Source of the DNA: JALYNX01 sp963746905
GTDB taxonomy: Bacteria; Actinomycetota; Acidimicrobiia; Spongiisociales; ZC4RG35
DNA: 64,000 bases
Reading direction: 5' to 3'
Assembly: GCA_963746905.1 (NCBI GenBank)
Contig: CAVVCY010000002.1
Location: forward strand, 1 to 64,000
In this document: in pieces, positions 16,781 through 25,839 of the stretch
How positions within the stretch are numbered: the first letter of the stretch is position 1
Layout: each line of letters begins with the position of its first letter
Translations under genes and position numbers: made by a program
The notes under the pieces: model-generated
Told to the model about the DNA's origin: nothing
What the model saw: the letters and a program-made list of their open reading frames with translations, nothing else
The model's database searches: none

Positions 16781-18220
16781 ATGGCCCCCATCGTATGTCC
16801 GGTCGTCGCCGCACTTATCCTTGGGAAGGACGTGATAGCGGCGCCCAGATTGCAGACTGCCGCCGAGCTGGCCCGGCCGGTTCCCGAATGCACGCCCGAT
16901 ACGACCATCGCTGAGGCGGCCCGTCTTATGGGAGTGGCTGAAGCGTCGGCGATCCTGGTGCGTGATGGTCACGAGATGGGAATCATCACCGACGAGGATT
17001 TTCGACGCCGGGTGGTGGCCACCGGCCTTGCCGGGGATAGGCCCGTATCCGAAATGATGAGCCGGGGAGTGCATACCGTCACCCCGGACCGATTGGTCGA
17101 GGATGTTGTCGTCGACATGCTCCGCAGCAACCACCACCACCTCCCCGTGATGGAGGGCAATCGCCTCATCGGACTGATCTCCCACATCGACATTCTGGGC
17201 GCAGAAGCGCTCCAGCCCTTCCAAATGATGAGCGGGATTGCGGCGGCACGTTCGCCAGAGGCTTTGGCCGAGATCGCCAAGGATGTGCCGGCATCGGTGG
17301 CGGCCGTTGTCGGTGCGGGTTTGACCCCGCTTCGGGGGACCGAGGTGAGGAGCCTTCTGACTGACGCCTTCACTCGACGTTTGCTAGAACTCTCACAGGA
17401 TGAGAGCGGTCCGGCACCGTGTGGGTGGGCCTGGATGGCTCTCGGCAGCCATGGACGTCGCGAGCAGGGGATCCTGACCGATCAGGATCACGCCCTGATT
17501 TATGAAGACCCGGATCAGGACGACTACTTCGCCGACCTCGCTGCTCGGGTGGTCGAAGGGCTGGAGGCCTGTGGCCTTCCACGCTGCGAGTCAGGGGTGA
17601 TGGCGTCCGAGCCCGGATGGAGGCTGCCAGCTGAGGTCTGGGTCGAGCGCACCCGTCGGTGGATCCGGGAGCCCGCTCTGGAGCGCGCGTTCCTCACCGA
17701 GATAGTGTTCGACTTCCGCCAAATTGCGGGCTCCTTCCCCGGTGAAGCCTTGTTGGGGGACGCCTCGGAAGTCGCCCGACATCAACCGGCTTTCGTCCGC
17801 CGGCTCGCGCTGTTGACGGTGAACCACGACGTGCCGCTTCGGCGCATCGGGCACCGCCTGGCTGCCCCGGGCGGTCGAATCGACATCAAGGCCGGAGGCC
17901 TCCGTGCCCTGACCGAGTTTGGCCGCCTGTTCGGGATCGAGGCCGGCAGCACTTCCAGTTCCACAAGGGCACGTTTGCAGGCGGCCGCAATCGCCTCCGT
18001 CGTCGATCTCGAGGAGGCCTCGGTGCTCGAGGAAGCCTTCGAAGTGCTGATGGAGATTCGGCTTCTTCACCAGTTGCGTCGCTGGAAAGCTGGGGAGGTC
18101 ATTGACGAACAGGTGCGCATCGCCGAGTTGGGAAAGATCGAGCGAGTTCGGCTGAGTCAAGCCTTCCTGGCAGTGAGGTCGGCTCAACAATCGTGGAAGG
18201 CTCGCCTGACGGTCACCTGA
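16781..18220 (+). CDS. CBS-pair and DUF294 (GlnD-like) nucleotidyltransferase protein
   Basis: 479 residues. Two CBS motifs come first (about residues 25-135: IAEAARLMGV, MGIITDEDFRRRV, VVDMLRSNHHHLPVMEGNRLIGLIS). The middle holds a nucleotidyltransferase-like core, MALGSHGRREQGILTDQDHALIYED (shortened here: GSHGRREQ and TDQDHALI), as in the DUF294/GlnD group. The C-terminus is helical (DUF294_C-like). CBS pairs bind adenine nucleotides; the protein probably senses energy state and modifies or signals to a partner that is not known. The true start is uncertain: ATG 16781 abuts the divergent gene; GTG 16832 is an alternative. Confidence 0.82.
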   Translation: MAPIVCPVVAALILGKDVIAAPRLQTAAELARPVPECTPDTTIAEAARLMGVAEASAILVRDGHEMGIITDEDFRRRVVATGLAGDRPVSEMMSRGVHTVTPDRLVEDVVVDMLRSNHHHLPVMEGNRLIGLISHIDILGAEALQPFQMMSGIAAARSPEALAEIAKDVPASVAAVVGAGLTPLRGTEVRSLLTDAFTRRLLELSQDESGPAPCGWAWMALGSHGRREQGILTDQDHALIYEDPDQDDYFADLAARVVEGLEACGLPRCESGVMASEPGWRLPAEVWVERTRRWIREPALERAFLTEIVFDFRQIAGSFPGEALLGDASEVARHQPAFVRRLALLTVNHDVPLRRIGHRLAAPGGRIDIKAGGLRALTEFGRLFGIEAGSTSSSTRARLQAAAIASVVDLEEASVLEEAFEVLMEIRLLHQLRRWKAGEVIDEQVRIAELGKIERVRLSQAFLAVRSAQQSWKARLTVT

Positions 18221-18240
18221 GCCTGCCAACATCGGTTTGA

Positions 18241-18615
18241 ATGCTCGCCGCCCTCAACTTTGTTGCCGTAGGTCTTGGAGTCGGCGCCGGAGGCCTGTCG
18301 GCCACGGTCGCCGCCTTCGCCTTCAGTCTCCTCCTCGGTCCAAACGACGGTGACGCTCCGTATGGCGGGCTGCTGGTCGGGATCACCATCGGATTCGCGG
18401 TCGCGGGGTGGGTCGCCGGGCGAATGGCACGACACTCAGAGCGCTTCCATGGTGCCGTGAGCGGCCTGCTCCTTGCCGGGCTGTACATCGTGGTCGCAAG
18501 TCTCGGAGGCGGTGTCGTGGCAACCGGCTCGGTGCTCGGGCTGGCCCTGATCGCGGTCGTGGTCTCAGGCGGAGCCGCTTGGCTCGCCGGTAGACGCAAG
18601 CGCCCTGCCCCGTAG
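18241..18615 (+). CDS. small four-helix membrane protein, unknown function
   Basis: 124 residues with about four hydrophobic segments (LNFVAVGLGVGAGGLSA, LLVGITIGFAVAGWVAG, LLLAGLYIVVASLG, LGLALIAVVVSGGAAWLAG) and a basic tail (RRKRPAP). No motif identifies it. Its TAG stop at 18613-18615 is the first half of the -10 element of rnpB, so its 3' end contains that promoter. Confidence 0.7.
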   Translation: MLAALNFVAVGLGVGAGGLSATVAAFAFSLLLGPNDGDAPYGGLLVGITIGFAVAGWVAGRMARHSERFHGAVSGLLLAGLYIVVASLGGGVVATGSVLGLALIAVVVSGGAAWLAGRRKRPAP

Positions 18616-18618
18616 AAT
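18591..18618 (+). promoter_or_regulatory. rnpB promoter
   Basis: TAGACG (18591-18596), 16-bp spacer, TAGAAT (18613-18618), then about 9 bp to the 5' end of the RNase P RNA. The 13-mer ccgtagaatcccg at 18610-18622 is identical to the element before tRNA-Val. The -10 overlaps the stop codon of the upstream membrane-protein gene. Confidence 0.55.
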
Positions 18619-18627
18619 CCCGATTGT

Positions 18628-18969
18628 GAGCCCGTCGGACGGCCGCGGTCGAGAGATCGAGGAAAGTCCGGACTCCACAGGGCACGGTGCTGGGTAACAC
18701 CCAGGCGGGGCGACCCGACGGAAAGTGCAGCAGAGAGCAAACCGCCGATGACCCGCTCTGCGGGAACAGGCAAGGGTGAAACGGTGAGGTAAGAGCTCAC
18801 CAGCGCCCCGGGCGACCGGGACGGCTCGGCAAACCCCACCGGGAGCAAGGCTAAACAGGGACGTCGGTGGCCCGCCGATCAAGTCCCGGGTAGGCCGCAT
18901 GAGCGCATCGGCAACGGTGCGCCAAGATGGATGGTCGTCCTAGACAGAATCCGGCTTACAGACGGGCTC
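18628..18969 (+). ncRNA. rnpB: RNase P RNA (type A)
   Basis: The P1 helix is formed by GAGCCCGTC (18628-18636) and GACGGGCTC (18961-18969). Universally conserved blocks are present: GAGGAAAGTCCGGACTCC with ACAGGGC soon after, GGGTGAAACGGTGAGGTAAGAGC, and near the 3' end ACAGAATCCGGCTTACA. Length about 342 nt fits a bacterial A-type RNA. It is the ribozyme of RNase P, which cuts tRNA leaders. The 3' end is followed by a strong hairpin terminator. Confidence 0.95.
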
Positions 18970-18979
18970 GCAGACGTGG

Positions 18980-19007
18980 AAAGGGCTCCCCGGCAGGGGG
19001 GCCCTTT
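18980..19007 (+). terminator. intrinsic-type terminator hairpin after rnpB
   Basis: AAAGGGCTCCCC-GGCA-GGGGGGCCCTTT forms a 12-bp GC-rich stem starting 11 bp after the RNA. The tail is T-rich only within the stem (CCCTTT then CGCTATAT), so it is a short-tail terminator, as often seen in high-GC genomes. Confidence 0.75.
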
Positions 19008-19130
19008 CGCTATATCGCTTCGAATCTTGGAAATCCGAGGTTGTTGCGAGATCGCGAAATAGCCTGAAAGCCAGAAACCTCCGCAAACTGACCCGTGTCC
19101 GAATAGAGACCCTGTAGGGAGGAATACCTC

Positions 19131-19805
19131 GTGGTAATCAACAAGTACCTCGCCGAGTTCATGGGGACCTTCATCCTGGTGTTCTTCGGTTCCATGGCGA
19201 TTCTCGCAAACCTGGCCACAGAAGGCCCGATCCTCGTGTCAGTGGGTCTCGGCTTTGGCCTGGCCCTGCTTGCCGGCATATGGGCGGTTGGTCATGTCTC
19301 AGGAGCCCATTTCAATCCAGCGGTCACGCTGGCCATGCTGATGGATGGCCGGACCAGCTTCAGCGATGCCATCGGCTATTGGGTAGCCCAGTTCGCCGGG
19401 GCCGGCGTCGCCTCGCTGGTGGTGTGGGCTGCCTCCGACCGACTGGCTGTCGAGCAGACTGTCACGACGTACAACAAGCTGTCTACGGGAATCCTGGTCG
19501 AGATCGCGCTGACAGCTGTCTTCGTGTGGGTGATCCTGGCGGTGACCAAGTCCAATCCGGGCAACGCCGCTCTGGCGATAGCGCTGACCCTGGTCGGCGT
19601 CCACATCGCAGGCATTCCCTTTTCAGGAGCGTCGGTGAACCCGGCACGCTCTTTCGCGCCTGCCGTGGTCTCCGGATCATCGACGGCGCTCTCGCAACTC
19701 TGGGTTTACATCGTCTTCCCACTGGTGGGGAGTCTCATTGCCTTTGGCCTCTATCGCCTGTTCTCGGTGACCAAGATCGAGGAATCCTCGCGAGTCGACG
19801 TCTAG
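19131..19805 (+). CDS. aquaporin / MIP family channel
   Basis: 224 residues, GTG start at 19131 with AGGGAGG about 10 bases upstream. Six membrane helices and the two half-helix pore motifs HFNPAVT (about residue 60) and SVNPARS (about residue 170). N-terminal AEFMGTFILVFFG is typical of the family. Conducts water, and maybe small neutral solutes such as glycerol; the aromatic/arginine filter includes the Arg after the second NPA. Overlaps the convergent gene by 4 bp. Confidence 0.93.
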   Translation: MVINKYLAEFMGTFILVFFGSMAILANLATEGPILVSVGLGFGLALLAGIWAVGHVSGAHFNPAVTLAMLMDGRTSFSDAIGYWVAQFAGAGVASLVVWAASDRLAVEQTVTTYNKLSTGILVEIALTAVFVWVILAVTKSNPGNAALAIALTLVGVHIAGIPFSGASVNPARSFAPAVVSGSSTALSQLWVYIVFPLVGSLIAFGLYRLFSVTKIEESSRVDV

Positions 19806-20269
19806 GAGAAGAAAGAATCTTCTCCCAGGTCTTCGAGGCCCATCACCCAGCCGGCGGGCAGGGACCAATGACGGGCGCCGCTGATCATCGACTTCAGATA
19901 GTCGCTGTCGGGCCGGTGCTCCCCGTTCGGTGAACCTTTGGCCACGAAGGTGAGGCAGTCGTATTTGTTGCCCTCGCGATCGACGGCCTTCTGATCCCAA
20001 CCTGCAACCCGTCCCTCGGCCTCCTCGGCCTCGGTCAGCGCCGGAACCTGGTTGTCTGGGATCTCGAATACGCCCCCCCACACGGTATGACCGGAGTCCG
20101 CGATGAGGGAGGGGATGGCTACCGAGTCGTCAGATAGGACAAAGCTGAGCTTGGTCTCGGGAAAATGAGCGGTGAATCCGAACCTGGCACCCGGAGCAAC
20201 GGCGTGAAGCCGATCGGGATCCAGGAAGGCGGTGTAGGCGAAGTACAGCGTCGTTCTCGGCACGGGCAC
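19802..20269 (-). CDS. gamma-glutamylcyclotransferase-like (AIG2/GGCT fold) protein
   Basis: About 155 residues from GTG 20269 (GTG 20263 also possible; no clear ribosome site). The GGCT-like pattern is TLYFAYTAFLDPDRL near the N-terminus, SFVLSDDSVAIPSLI, VWGGVFEIPDNQVPALTEAE (the Glu after the GGVF-E strand is the usual catalytic place) and KGSPNGEHRPDSDYLKSMISGA near the end. Function in bacteria of this fold varies from glutathione-related cyclotransfer to unknown. Convergent with aquaporin, divergent from a DUF4440 gene. Confidence 0.7.
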   Translation of the reverse strand: MPVPRTTLYFAYTAFLDPDRLHAVAPGARFGFTAHFPETKLSFVLSDDSVAIPSLIADSGHTVWGGVFEIPDNQVPALTEAEEAEGRVAGWDQKAVDREGNKYDCLTFVAKGSPNGEHRPDSDYLKSMISGARHWSLPAGWVMGLEDLGEDSFFS

Positions 20270-20382
20270 TGGATTGTATCGGGCCTTTGGCCAAGCCCCG
20301 GCCAAGTGGCTCTTGCCCCGTGATCTGAGGACCGTAAAGTCAGGCGCCGCAAACGACGCCCCCGAAATCGAACTGGCAGGCA

Positions 20383-20775
20383 ATGACAGACCGCAACCGA
20401 CTCAGCCGACAACAGACCAGATCCCAGAACGAGCTCCTCGATCTGGAGAGGATGCTCCTCGATCCCGAAGTCCGACATTCGAGAGTCGCGGTTGAATTGC
20501 TCCTTCATTCCCAATTCAAGGAATTCGGGAGTTCGGGCCGGGTGTATGACCGGGACACCATGATCAAGATGATGAACCGGGAGACCTCCGGGCAGATCAC
20601 CATTCGGGATTTCGAGGCCCGGATGCTTTCGGCAGATGTCTGCCTGGTCACCTACCGCTCAGTTGGAGAGAGCCAGGAGGCTCGACGGAGCTCGGTTTGG
20701 GCGAGGGACGAGGGTCGCTGGCAGGTGATCTTCCATCAGGGCACCAAGATCCCGGGACGTCTCTCCCAGGGCTGA
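20383..20775 (+). CDS. DUF4440 / SnoaL-like (NTF2-fold) protein
   Basis: 130 residues. Begins with a helical part (LLDLERMLLDPEVR) followed by ELLLHSQFKEFGSSGRVYDRDTMIKMM and a C-terminal strand end SSVWARDEGRWQVIFHQGTKI, the standard DUF4440 layout of a small cone-shaped NTF2 fold. Such proteins are enzymes or binding modules for small molecules; nothing narrows it further. The 113 bp upstream, shared with the divergent GGCT-like gene, has no clear promoter match. Confidence 0.82.
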   Translation: MTDRNRLSRQQTRSQNELLDLERMLLDPEVRHSRVAVELLLHSQFKEFGSSGRVYDRDTMIKMMNRETSGQITIRDFEARMLSADVCLVTYRSVGESQEARRSSVWARDEGRWQVIFHQGTKIPGRLSQG

Positions 20776-20817
20776 GCCTGCTCACGGAATCGAGGGAAAA
20801 CTGAGGGTGCGGCGCCG

Positions 20818-22224
20818 GTGAGGCGGTTCGAATTGCTAATGGTCTTCGGCGCGTTGTTCGCCGTCGGCTGGCCGGCAGTCTTCGGAGTCCGCACCCGGCG
20901 CGGAATCGTTGCCCTTGCTCTCCTGGTCTTGTTCGCCCTCCATTGGCGAGTGGAGGGCCTTCGCTGGCAGATGCTCCCGTTGTACGGGATCTGTCTGGGC
21001 CTGGCTATCGGGGACATCATCGTCGTGGAGCGCCGGTTGGATTGGACGAACCGGATCGCCCGGGGGATCTTCGGAGTCGCGGGTGTTGGCCTCGCGGCGA
21101 TCCTGCCCCTGGTGCTTCCGGTGCCCGAGCTGCCCAGGCCCTCAGGCCCGGAGGCGATCGGAACCGTGACCTTTGATCTCGTGGATTCCGAACGAGAGGA
21201 GACCTACGGGCCGGCTCCTGGCGGGCCCCGCAAGTTGAGGGTCCAGGTTTGGTATCCGGCAGCGCCACCGGATCCGGCCGGAGCCGTCGAGCCGACAGTG
21301 TGGACCGAGGATTGGGATGTGGTGGCTCCGGCGCTTTCGCACCTGCTCGGCTACCCGGGCTGGTTTCTCAATTACACCCGATACACGCCGTCGCACGCGA
21401 CGGTGTCCCTGCCGGTGGCCGAGGGCACGTTCCCGATCGTGATCTACAGCCACGGTTGGACCGGGTTTCGAGCGATCACGGTGAACCAGATCGAGAACCT
21501 GGTCAGCCACGGCTACATCGTCATCGCCCCCGACCACACCTACTCGGCAGTCACCACCCGTTTTGAGAATGGCGACGTGGTGCCGTACGACCCCGACGCC
21601 CTCCCGGTTGAGGCGGATGTTGGCGAGGTGGCCTATGCAGAGGCCAGCGCCAACCTGATGGACGTCTACGCGGCAGACCTGACCTCGATCCTCAATGTTC
21701 TCGACCTGGGAGCAGCCGGACCGTTCGGCTCCCTTGCGGCCAGCGCCGATGTGACCAAGATCGGGATCTACGGGAATTCGATCGGGGGCGGGGCGGCCGT
21801 TGAGGTGTGCCTGGTCGACGAGCGGTGCGACGCCGTGCTCGGACTCGATCCTTGGGTGGAGCCCATCCCGGATCGCACCATTTCGTCCTCCGCCACCCGT
21901 CCCGCCTTGTTCATGCGGTCGGATGAGTGGCGGGCCGACGAGAACGATGCCGTGCTCAGGGGGATCGCCGAGCGCAGCGAGAATGTGACCTATTGGATCG
22001 GGGTTGAGGGCACCGTCGAGAATGACTTCACGGTCGCCCCACTCTGGTCGCCGATCAGCGAGCAACTCGGGCTCACCGGCAGCATCCCGGCGGGGAGGGT
22101 GATCCCGATCGTCGATCGCTATGTCCTCGGGTTCTTCGATGTCTTCTTGTTGGAGACGGGATCAGCCGCCCTGGACACTGCAAGCTTCGACGAGGTAACG
22201 GTCGAAGTCATCCACCCCGACTGA
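20818..22224 (+). CDS. membrane-anchored alpha/beta hydrolase, PAF-acetylhydrolase-like
   Basis: 468 residues, GTG start at 20818. The first 110 residues make three to four membrane helices (LMVFGALFAVGW, IVALALLVLFALHW, GICLGLAIGDIIVV, VGLAAILPLVLPV). The outer domain has the lipase pattern IVIYSHGWTGFR (oxyanion), VIAPDHTYS and the nucleophile elbow GIYGNSIGGG, then FMRSDEWR. This is the layout of platelet-activating-factor acetylhydrolase/isoform II-type hydrolases. Substrate may be a lipid or ester at the outer surface; not predictable. Confidence 0.82.
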   Translation: MRRFELLMVFGALFAVGWPAVFGVRTRRGIVALALLVLFALHWRVEGLRWQMLPLYGICLGLAIGDIIVVERRLDWTNRIARGIFGVAGVGLAAILPLVLPVPELPRPSGPEAIGTVTFDLVDSEREETYGPAPGGPRKLRVQVWYPAAPPDPAGAVEPTVWTEDWDVVAPALSHLLGYPGWFLNYTRYTPSHATVSLPVAEGTFPIVIYSHGWTGFRAITVNQIENLVSHGYIVIAPDHTYSAVTTRFENGDVVPYDPDALPVEADVGEVAYAEASANLMDVYAADLTSILNVLDLGAAGPFGSLAASADVTKIGIYGNSIGGGAAVEVCLVDERCDAVLGLDPWVEPIPDRTISSSATRPALFMRSDEWRADENDAVLRGIAERSENVTYWIGVEGTVENDFTVAPLWSPISEQLGLTGSIPAGRVIPIVDRYVLGFFDVFLLETGSAALDTASFDEVTVEVIHPD

Positions 22225-22234
22225 TGGCCGAAGT

Positions 22235-22828
22235 TCAGTTGTCGGGGCCCTGCTGGGTATCGCCCGTGACCTGCTGACCGGGCTTCTCCCCCCTCTTGAT
22301 GGCGTCGATGGTTGCGCCCAGCGTCAGAGCGTCGGCCTGGCCGATGATCTTCCCCACCACGATCCCCTCGGGATCGATGAAGAAGGTCTCGGGGATGCCA
22401 TACACGCCGTATGCGATGGCGGTCCGGCTGCCGGGGTCGGCGAGGTAGGTCGTCGCCTCAGAGGTACCCGCTTCGGCGAGGTACTCCAAAGACTTTTCGG
22501 CCGCTTCCTGATAGGAGATTTGAACGAAGCTGACGTCATCATCGGCGAACGAGTCGGAGGTGGCAACGAGGTCGCTGTGCTCATTGCGGCATTCGAGGCA
22601 CCAGGACGCGAAGAAGTTCACGACCACGATGTCACCGCTCAGGTCGGCCAACGCGAGCCGGCCCGTCCCGTCGAGTGTTTCCAGGTCGAAGTCCGGCGCC
22701 GGGTGCCCGATGAGCGGGGAATCGACCAAACCGGGGTCGGTCCCGAACCGCGAGGCGAGGACCACCGCGAGGACCACGGTCACCGCGATGACACCGATCC
22801 CTACCCACCTCAGCGCCCGGCCATTCAT
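22235..22828 (-). CDS. ccmG: thiol:disulfide interchange protein CcmG/DsbE (thioredoxin-like)
   Basis: 197 residues from ATG 22828. N-terminal membrane anchor (IGVIAVTVVLAVVLAS), then a TlpA-like thioredoxin domain with active site ASWCLEC, and the cis-Pro region YGIPETFFID. The fold faces the outer side of the membrane. In System I maturation CcmG keeps the CXXCH cysteines of apocytochrome c reduced before heme attachment. It is the last gene of the ccm operon; its start overlaps the ccmH stop (ATGA). Confidence 0.92.
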   Translation of the reverse strand: MNGRALRWVGIGVIAVTVVLAVVLASRFGTDPGLVDSPLIGHPAPDFDLETLDGTGRLALADLSGDIVVVNFFASWCLECRNEHSDLVATSDSFADDDVSFVQISYQEAAEKSLEYLAEAGTSEATTYLADPGSRTAIAYGVYGIPETFFIDPEGIVVGKIIGQADALTLGATIDAIKRGEKPGQQVTGDTQQGPDN

Positions 22829-23826
22829 GTGCACGCTTCTCCGGCTGTTGCCTGCTCGAGGTCTGTCTCGATCTCGGTACGTGAGTCTTCGGGCAGCGAC
22901 GGGTTGGCGAGGACCCTGTCGAAGAGCGCTATTGCCGCATCGGTGTCCCCGGCCCCGCACCATTGGACCCGCCCCTTGAGGAAGAGGGCAACCGGTGCGT
23001 CAGGCTCGATCGCCAGTGCCTGGTCGAGGAGATTGAGGGCGGTATCCACTTCACCGTTGCCCTCGTATGCCATCCATCCGAGGCGGGTGAGGGCGGCGGC
23101 CGCCTCCGTGCTTGTCGCCGTCTCACTCTGGGCGACGGCGAGATAGTGGGGGAAAGCCGCCCGATAGTCCCCTTCCTCGTAATAACGCTCGGCAAGAGCC
23201 ATGCGCATCCCGTTGATCTGAGGGTTGTCGAGATTGGCAGCGATCACCGCTTCCATGGTCTCATTGCTGACCTGTGAGAGGTCCTGGTCGCCAAGGTCGG
23301 CCACCCCTTCGGCAGCCCCTTCACGCTCCTGGAGGAAGTTGCCGGCCACACCGACGATGACAGCGAACATCGCCACGAGCAGGACACCCCCAATCACCAG
23401 ACGTTTCTTGCTCCTGGGCTCGGAGGTTGCCTCCTTGCTCGATCCAGGGTGGCTTCGCCACCAGAGGATGACAGTGACTCCAACCCCGATCGCGGCCAGG
23501 GGGGCGAGCCAAAGCCAGAGAGTCGCCCCGGATGCCGGTGGGTCGAGTAGGACGGCCCCGCTGTAGGAAGCGAGGAGTTGATCGATGATCTGGTCGTCGG
23601 TCGCTCCCTGGGCCACTTCCTCGGCGATGAGAGCCATCATGTCCTGGGCCATTTGCGACGGTGAATCGGCTATCGACTCACCCTGGCAGACCGGGCATCT
23701 GACCCGGGCGCCGATCTCCTGGGCGCGATCGGCGTCGGCAGGCTTCGTGGAGACCATGAAGCCAAGAGTCGCCGCCATCAGGACGAGGGCTAAGACGAGG
23801 AGAGTGTTGAGCCGACGCTCAGACAT
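22825..23826 (-). CDS. ccmH: cytochrome c maturation protein CcmH with C-terminal TPR (CcmI-like) domain
   Basis: 333 residues from ATG 23826. Membrane anchor at 5-25, then the CcmH redox motif RCPVCQGESI (about residue 42) and the conserved three-helix pattern (DSPSQMAQDMM...DDQIIDQLLASY). Two further membrane segments (LWLAPLAAIGVGVTVI; VIGGVLLVAMFAVIVGV) and a TPR-type region (RLGWMAYEGNGEVDTALNLLDQAL) follow. So CcmH/CycL and CcmI functions are fused in one chain. It holds the apocytochrome for CcmF. Start lies inside the ccmF end (8-nt overlap). Confidence 0.9.
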   Translation of the reverse strand: MSERRLNTLLVLALVLMAATLGFMVSTKPADADRAQEIGARVRCPVCQGESIADSPSQMAQDMMALIAEEVAQGATDDQIIDQLLASYSGAVLLDPPASGATLWLWLAPLAAIGVGVTVILWWRSHPGSSKEATSEPRSKKRLVIGGVLLVAMFAVIVGVAGNFLQEREGAAEGVADLGDQDLSQVSNETMEAVIAANLDNPQINGMRMALAERYYEEGDYRAAFPHYLAVAQSETATSTEAAAALTRLGWMAYEGNGEVDTALNLLDQALAIEPDAPVALFLKGRVQWCGAGDTDAAIALFDRVLANPSLPEDSRTEIETDLEQATAGEACT

Positions 23827-25839
23827 CGGCGCTTTGACGTTCGAGCGCGGTGGCTCGTTCCCGTCTTCGGGCGCCGAGTGACCAGGCACCTCCTGCGGCG
23901 GTGGTGAGACCTCCCACCCAGAGCATCCAGACCAGGGGGCTGGTGTCCAGGTTCATGCTCACCTCGGTCGAGTCCAGCGAGCGGAGGGTCACATAGAGGT
24001 CACCTCCTGGCCTGCTCATCACCGCCGGGGTGAAGACCGCGAAGCTGTCCGGCCCGTAGAGATTGACCCTCGGCTCCAGCTCACTGACCACCCGGTCTCC
24101 CTTCAGGATGATCAGCCGGGCTCCTTCGACCACCCGGTTCGGCTCGACCCGTCGGAACGGGGACTCGTAGGTGATGGTGTACCCGGCGAAGTAGACGTTG
24201 TCACCCGGCTCGAGATCCACGGTGGCGTGACTGGCCAGGTTGGAGGCAAACGCGATCCCGATCGCCACCAGAACCACCCCAAGGTGGCTGAGCTGACCCG
24301 CCCAAAACGGTTGATCGGCCCCAACCACGGTCTTCACCTCTGCGAAGAAGGAGAGCCGCGGTCTTCTTGGCCCGCGTGGACGCCATTTCGACCAGCAGCC
24401 CGATGATCGAGGTGGCCACGAACGTCCCCAGCACCACGGCGAGGACCACCCAGCCGAGCCGGGTCACCAGGGCAGCGGTGGTGATTCCCACTGCCAGGGC
24501 GAGCAGGGCCGGCCATCGCAACCTCTTCCACAACAAACCGGGTGCTGCCCCCCGCCACGGGGTGACCGGGCCGAAGCCCATGACCAACAGGAGCAGAAAG
24601 CTGAGCGGGACGGCGAGACGGTTGAAGAACGGCTCGCCCACCCCGACCTGGGTGCCGGTGAACGCCTCGACCAACAGGGGATATGTGGTCCCGATCAAGA
24701 CCACAAACCCGAAAACAGCCAGCAAGAGGTTGTTGATCAGGAACAGCCCCTCCCTCGACACGAAGTTCTCGATGCGAGGCGAGGAGGCAACCAGGTGCGC
24801 CCTCATCGTGAAAAGGGCAAACGACCCGACGAGCACGAGGACCAGGAAGCCGAGCAGGGCGGGCCCGATCGCCGATTGGGTGAAGGAGTGAACCGAGTTG
24901 ATCGTCCCCGATCGGGTGAGGAACGTGCCGAGGATGGTCAACGAGAAGGCCGAGATCACCAATACGAAGTTCCATGCCTGCAGCATGCCCCGTCGCTGCT
25001 GGACCAGGCCGGAATGGAGGAAGGCGGTGGCGATCAGCCACGGCATCAAGGAGGCGTTCTCCACGGGATCCCAGGCCCAGTACCCGCCCCAGGAGAGAAC
25101 CTCATACGCCCACCAACCTCCGAGTGTGATACCCACGGTGAGAAATGACCAGGCGACCAGGGTCGAGCGGTGGCTGCGCCGTAGCCACTCCGGCCCCGGC
25201 ATGGCCAATGCCAGGGCCCCGATGGCGTACGCAAAAGGCACCGAGAGCCCCACGTATCCCAGGTAGAGCATTGGCGGGTGGATCGCCATCAGGATGTGGT
25301 TTTGGAGGAGAGGATTGGGGCCAGGCCCGTTGAGAGGTGCGTCGGCGGCCGCCAGCGGCCAAGGGCTGGAAGCGCCACAGCCCGAGGCCAGGGCGCTGAC
25401 ACATACTTCGAACGGGTTGGCCACGGTGAGCATCAAACCGAAGAAGAAGAGCCCGATGCCGCCCAAGACGGCTAGCAGCGGCCGCCCCCAGCGGGTCGGG
25501 GGCGCGGCGGTATCGAACGATGACTGCCCAGGTGAAGCCGGCCAGGATCAGGCCCCAGAGGATGATCGAGCCCTCGAGGGCCGCCCATGCTGTCGCAACA
25601 TCGAAGGGGAACGGTGTCGTCGTCGAGTGATGGTTTGCGATGTAGGCGAGGGTGAAGTTGTCGGTGAGGAGGCCGATCTGCATCGCCGCCATCGCAGTGA
25701 TGGCCCCGGCGAGCATCAGCCGACCGGGTGCGACCAGACCCGCGGACCCGCCTCTGGCCACCGAGATCCCACGCCAGATGAGCAGCAACGACCCAATCAA
25801 GGCTGCGAGCACACCGAGGGTGCCTAGGAGAGAGAGCAT
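23819..25839 (-). CDS. ccmF: heme lyase subunit CcmF, broken by two frame changes
   Basis: ATG 25839 opens the first helices (LLSLLGTLGVLAALIGSLLLI). After about 25495 (C5 run) the sense continues in another frame from LLAVLGGIGLFFFGLM. This long part has the WWD heme-handling motif WGGYWAWDPVENASLMPWL (19 residues) and the family phrase FLTRSGTINSVHSF. Near 24350 it shifts again to the C-terminal part (FFAEVKTVV...) that ends in the periplasmic-type domain and the last helix. Total near 670 residues, the normal CcmF size. All known CcmF parts are present, so the shifts look like indel errors in short repeats, but true loss cannot be excluded. Confidence 0.82.

Noticed and set aside
18628..18969. 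Open frames within the rnpB region
   Set aside because: They cross the conserved RNase P RNA and have no protein motif.
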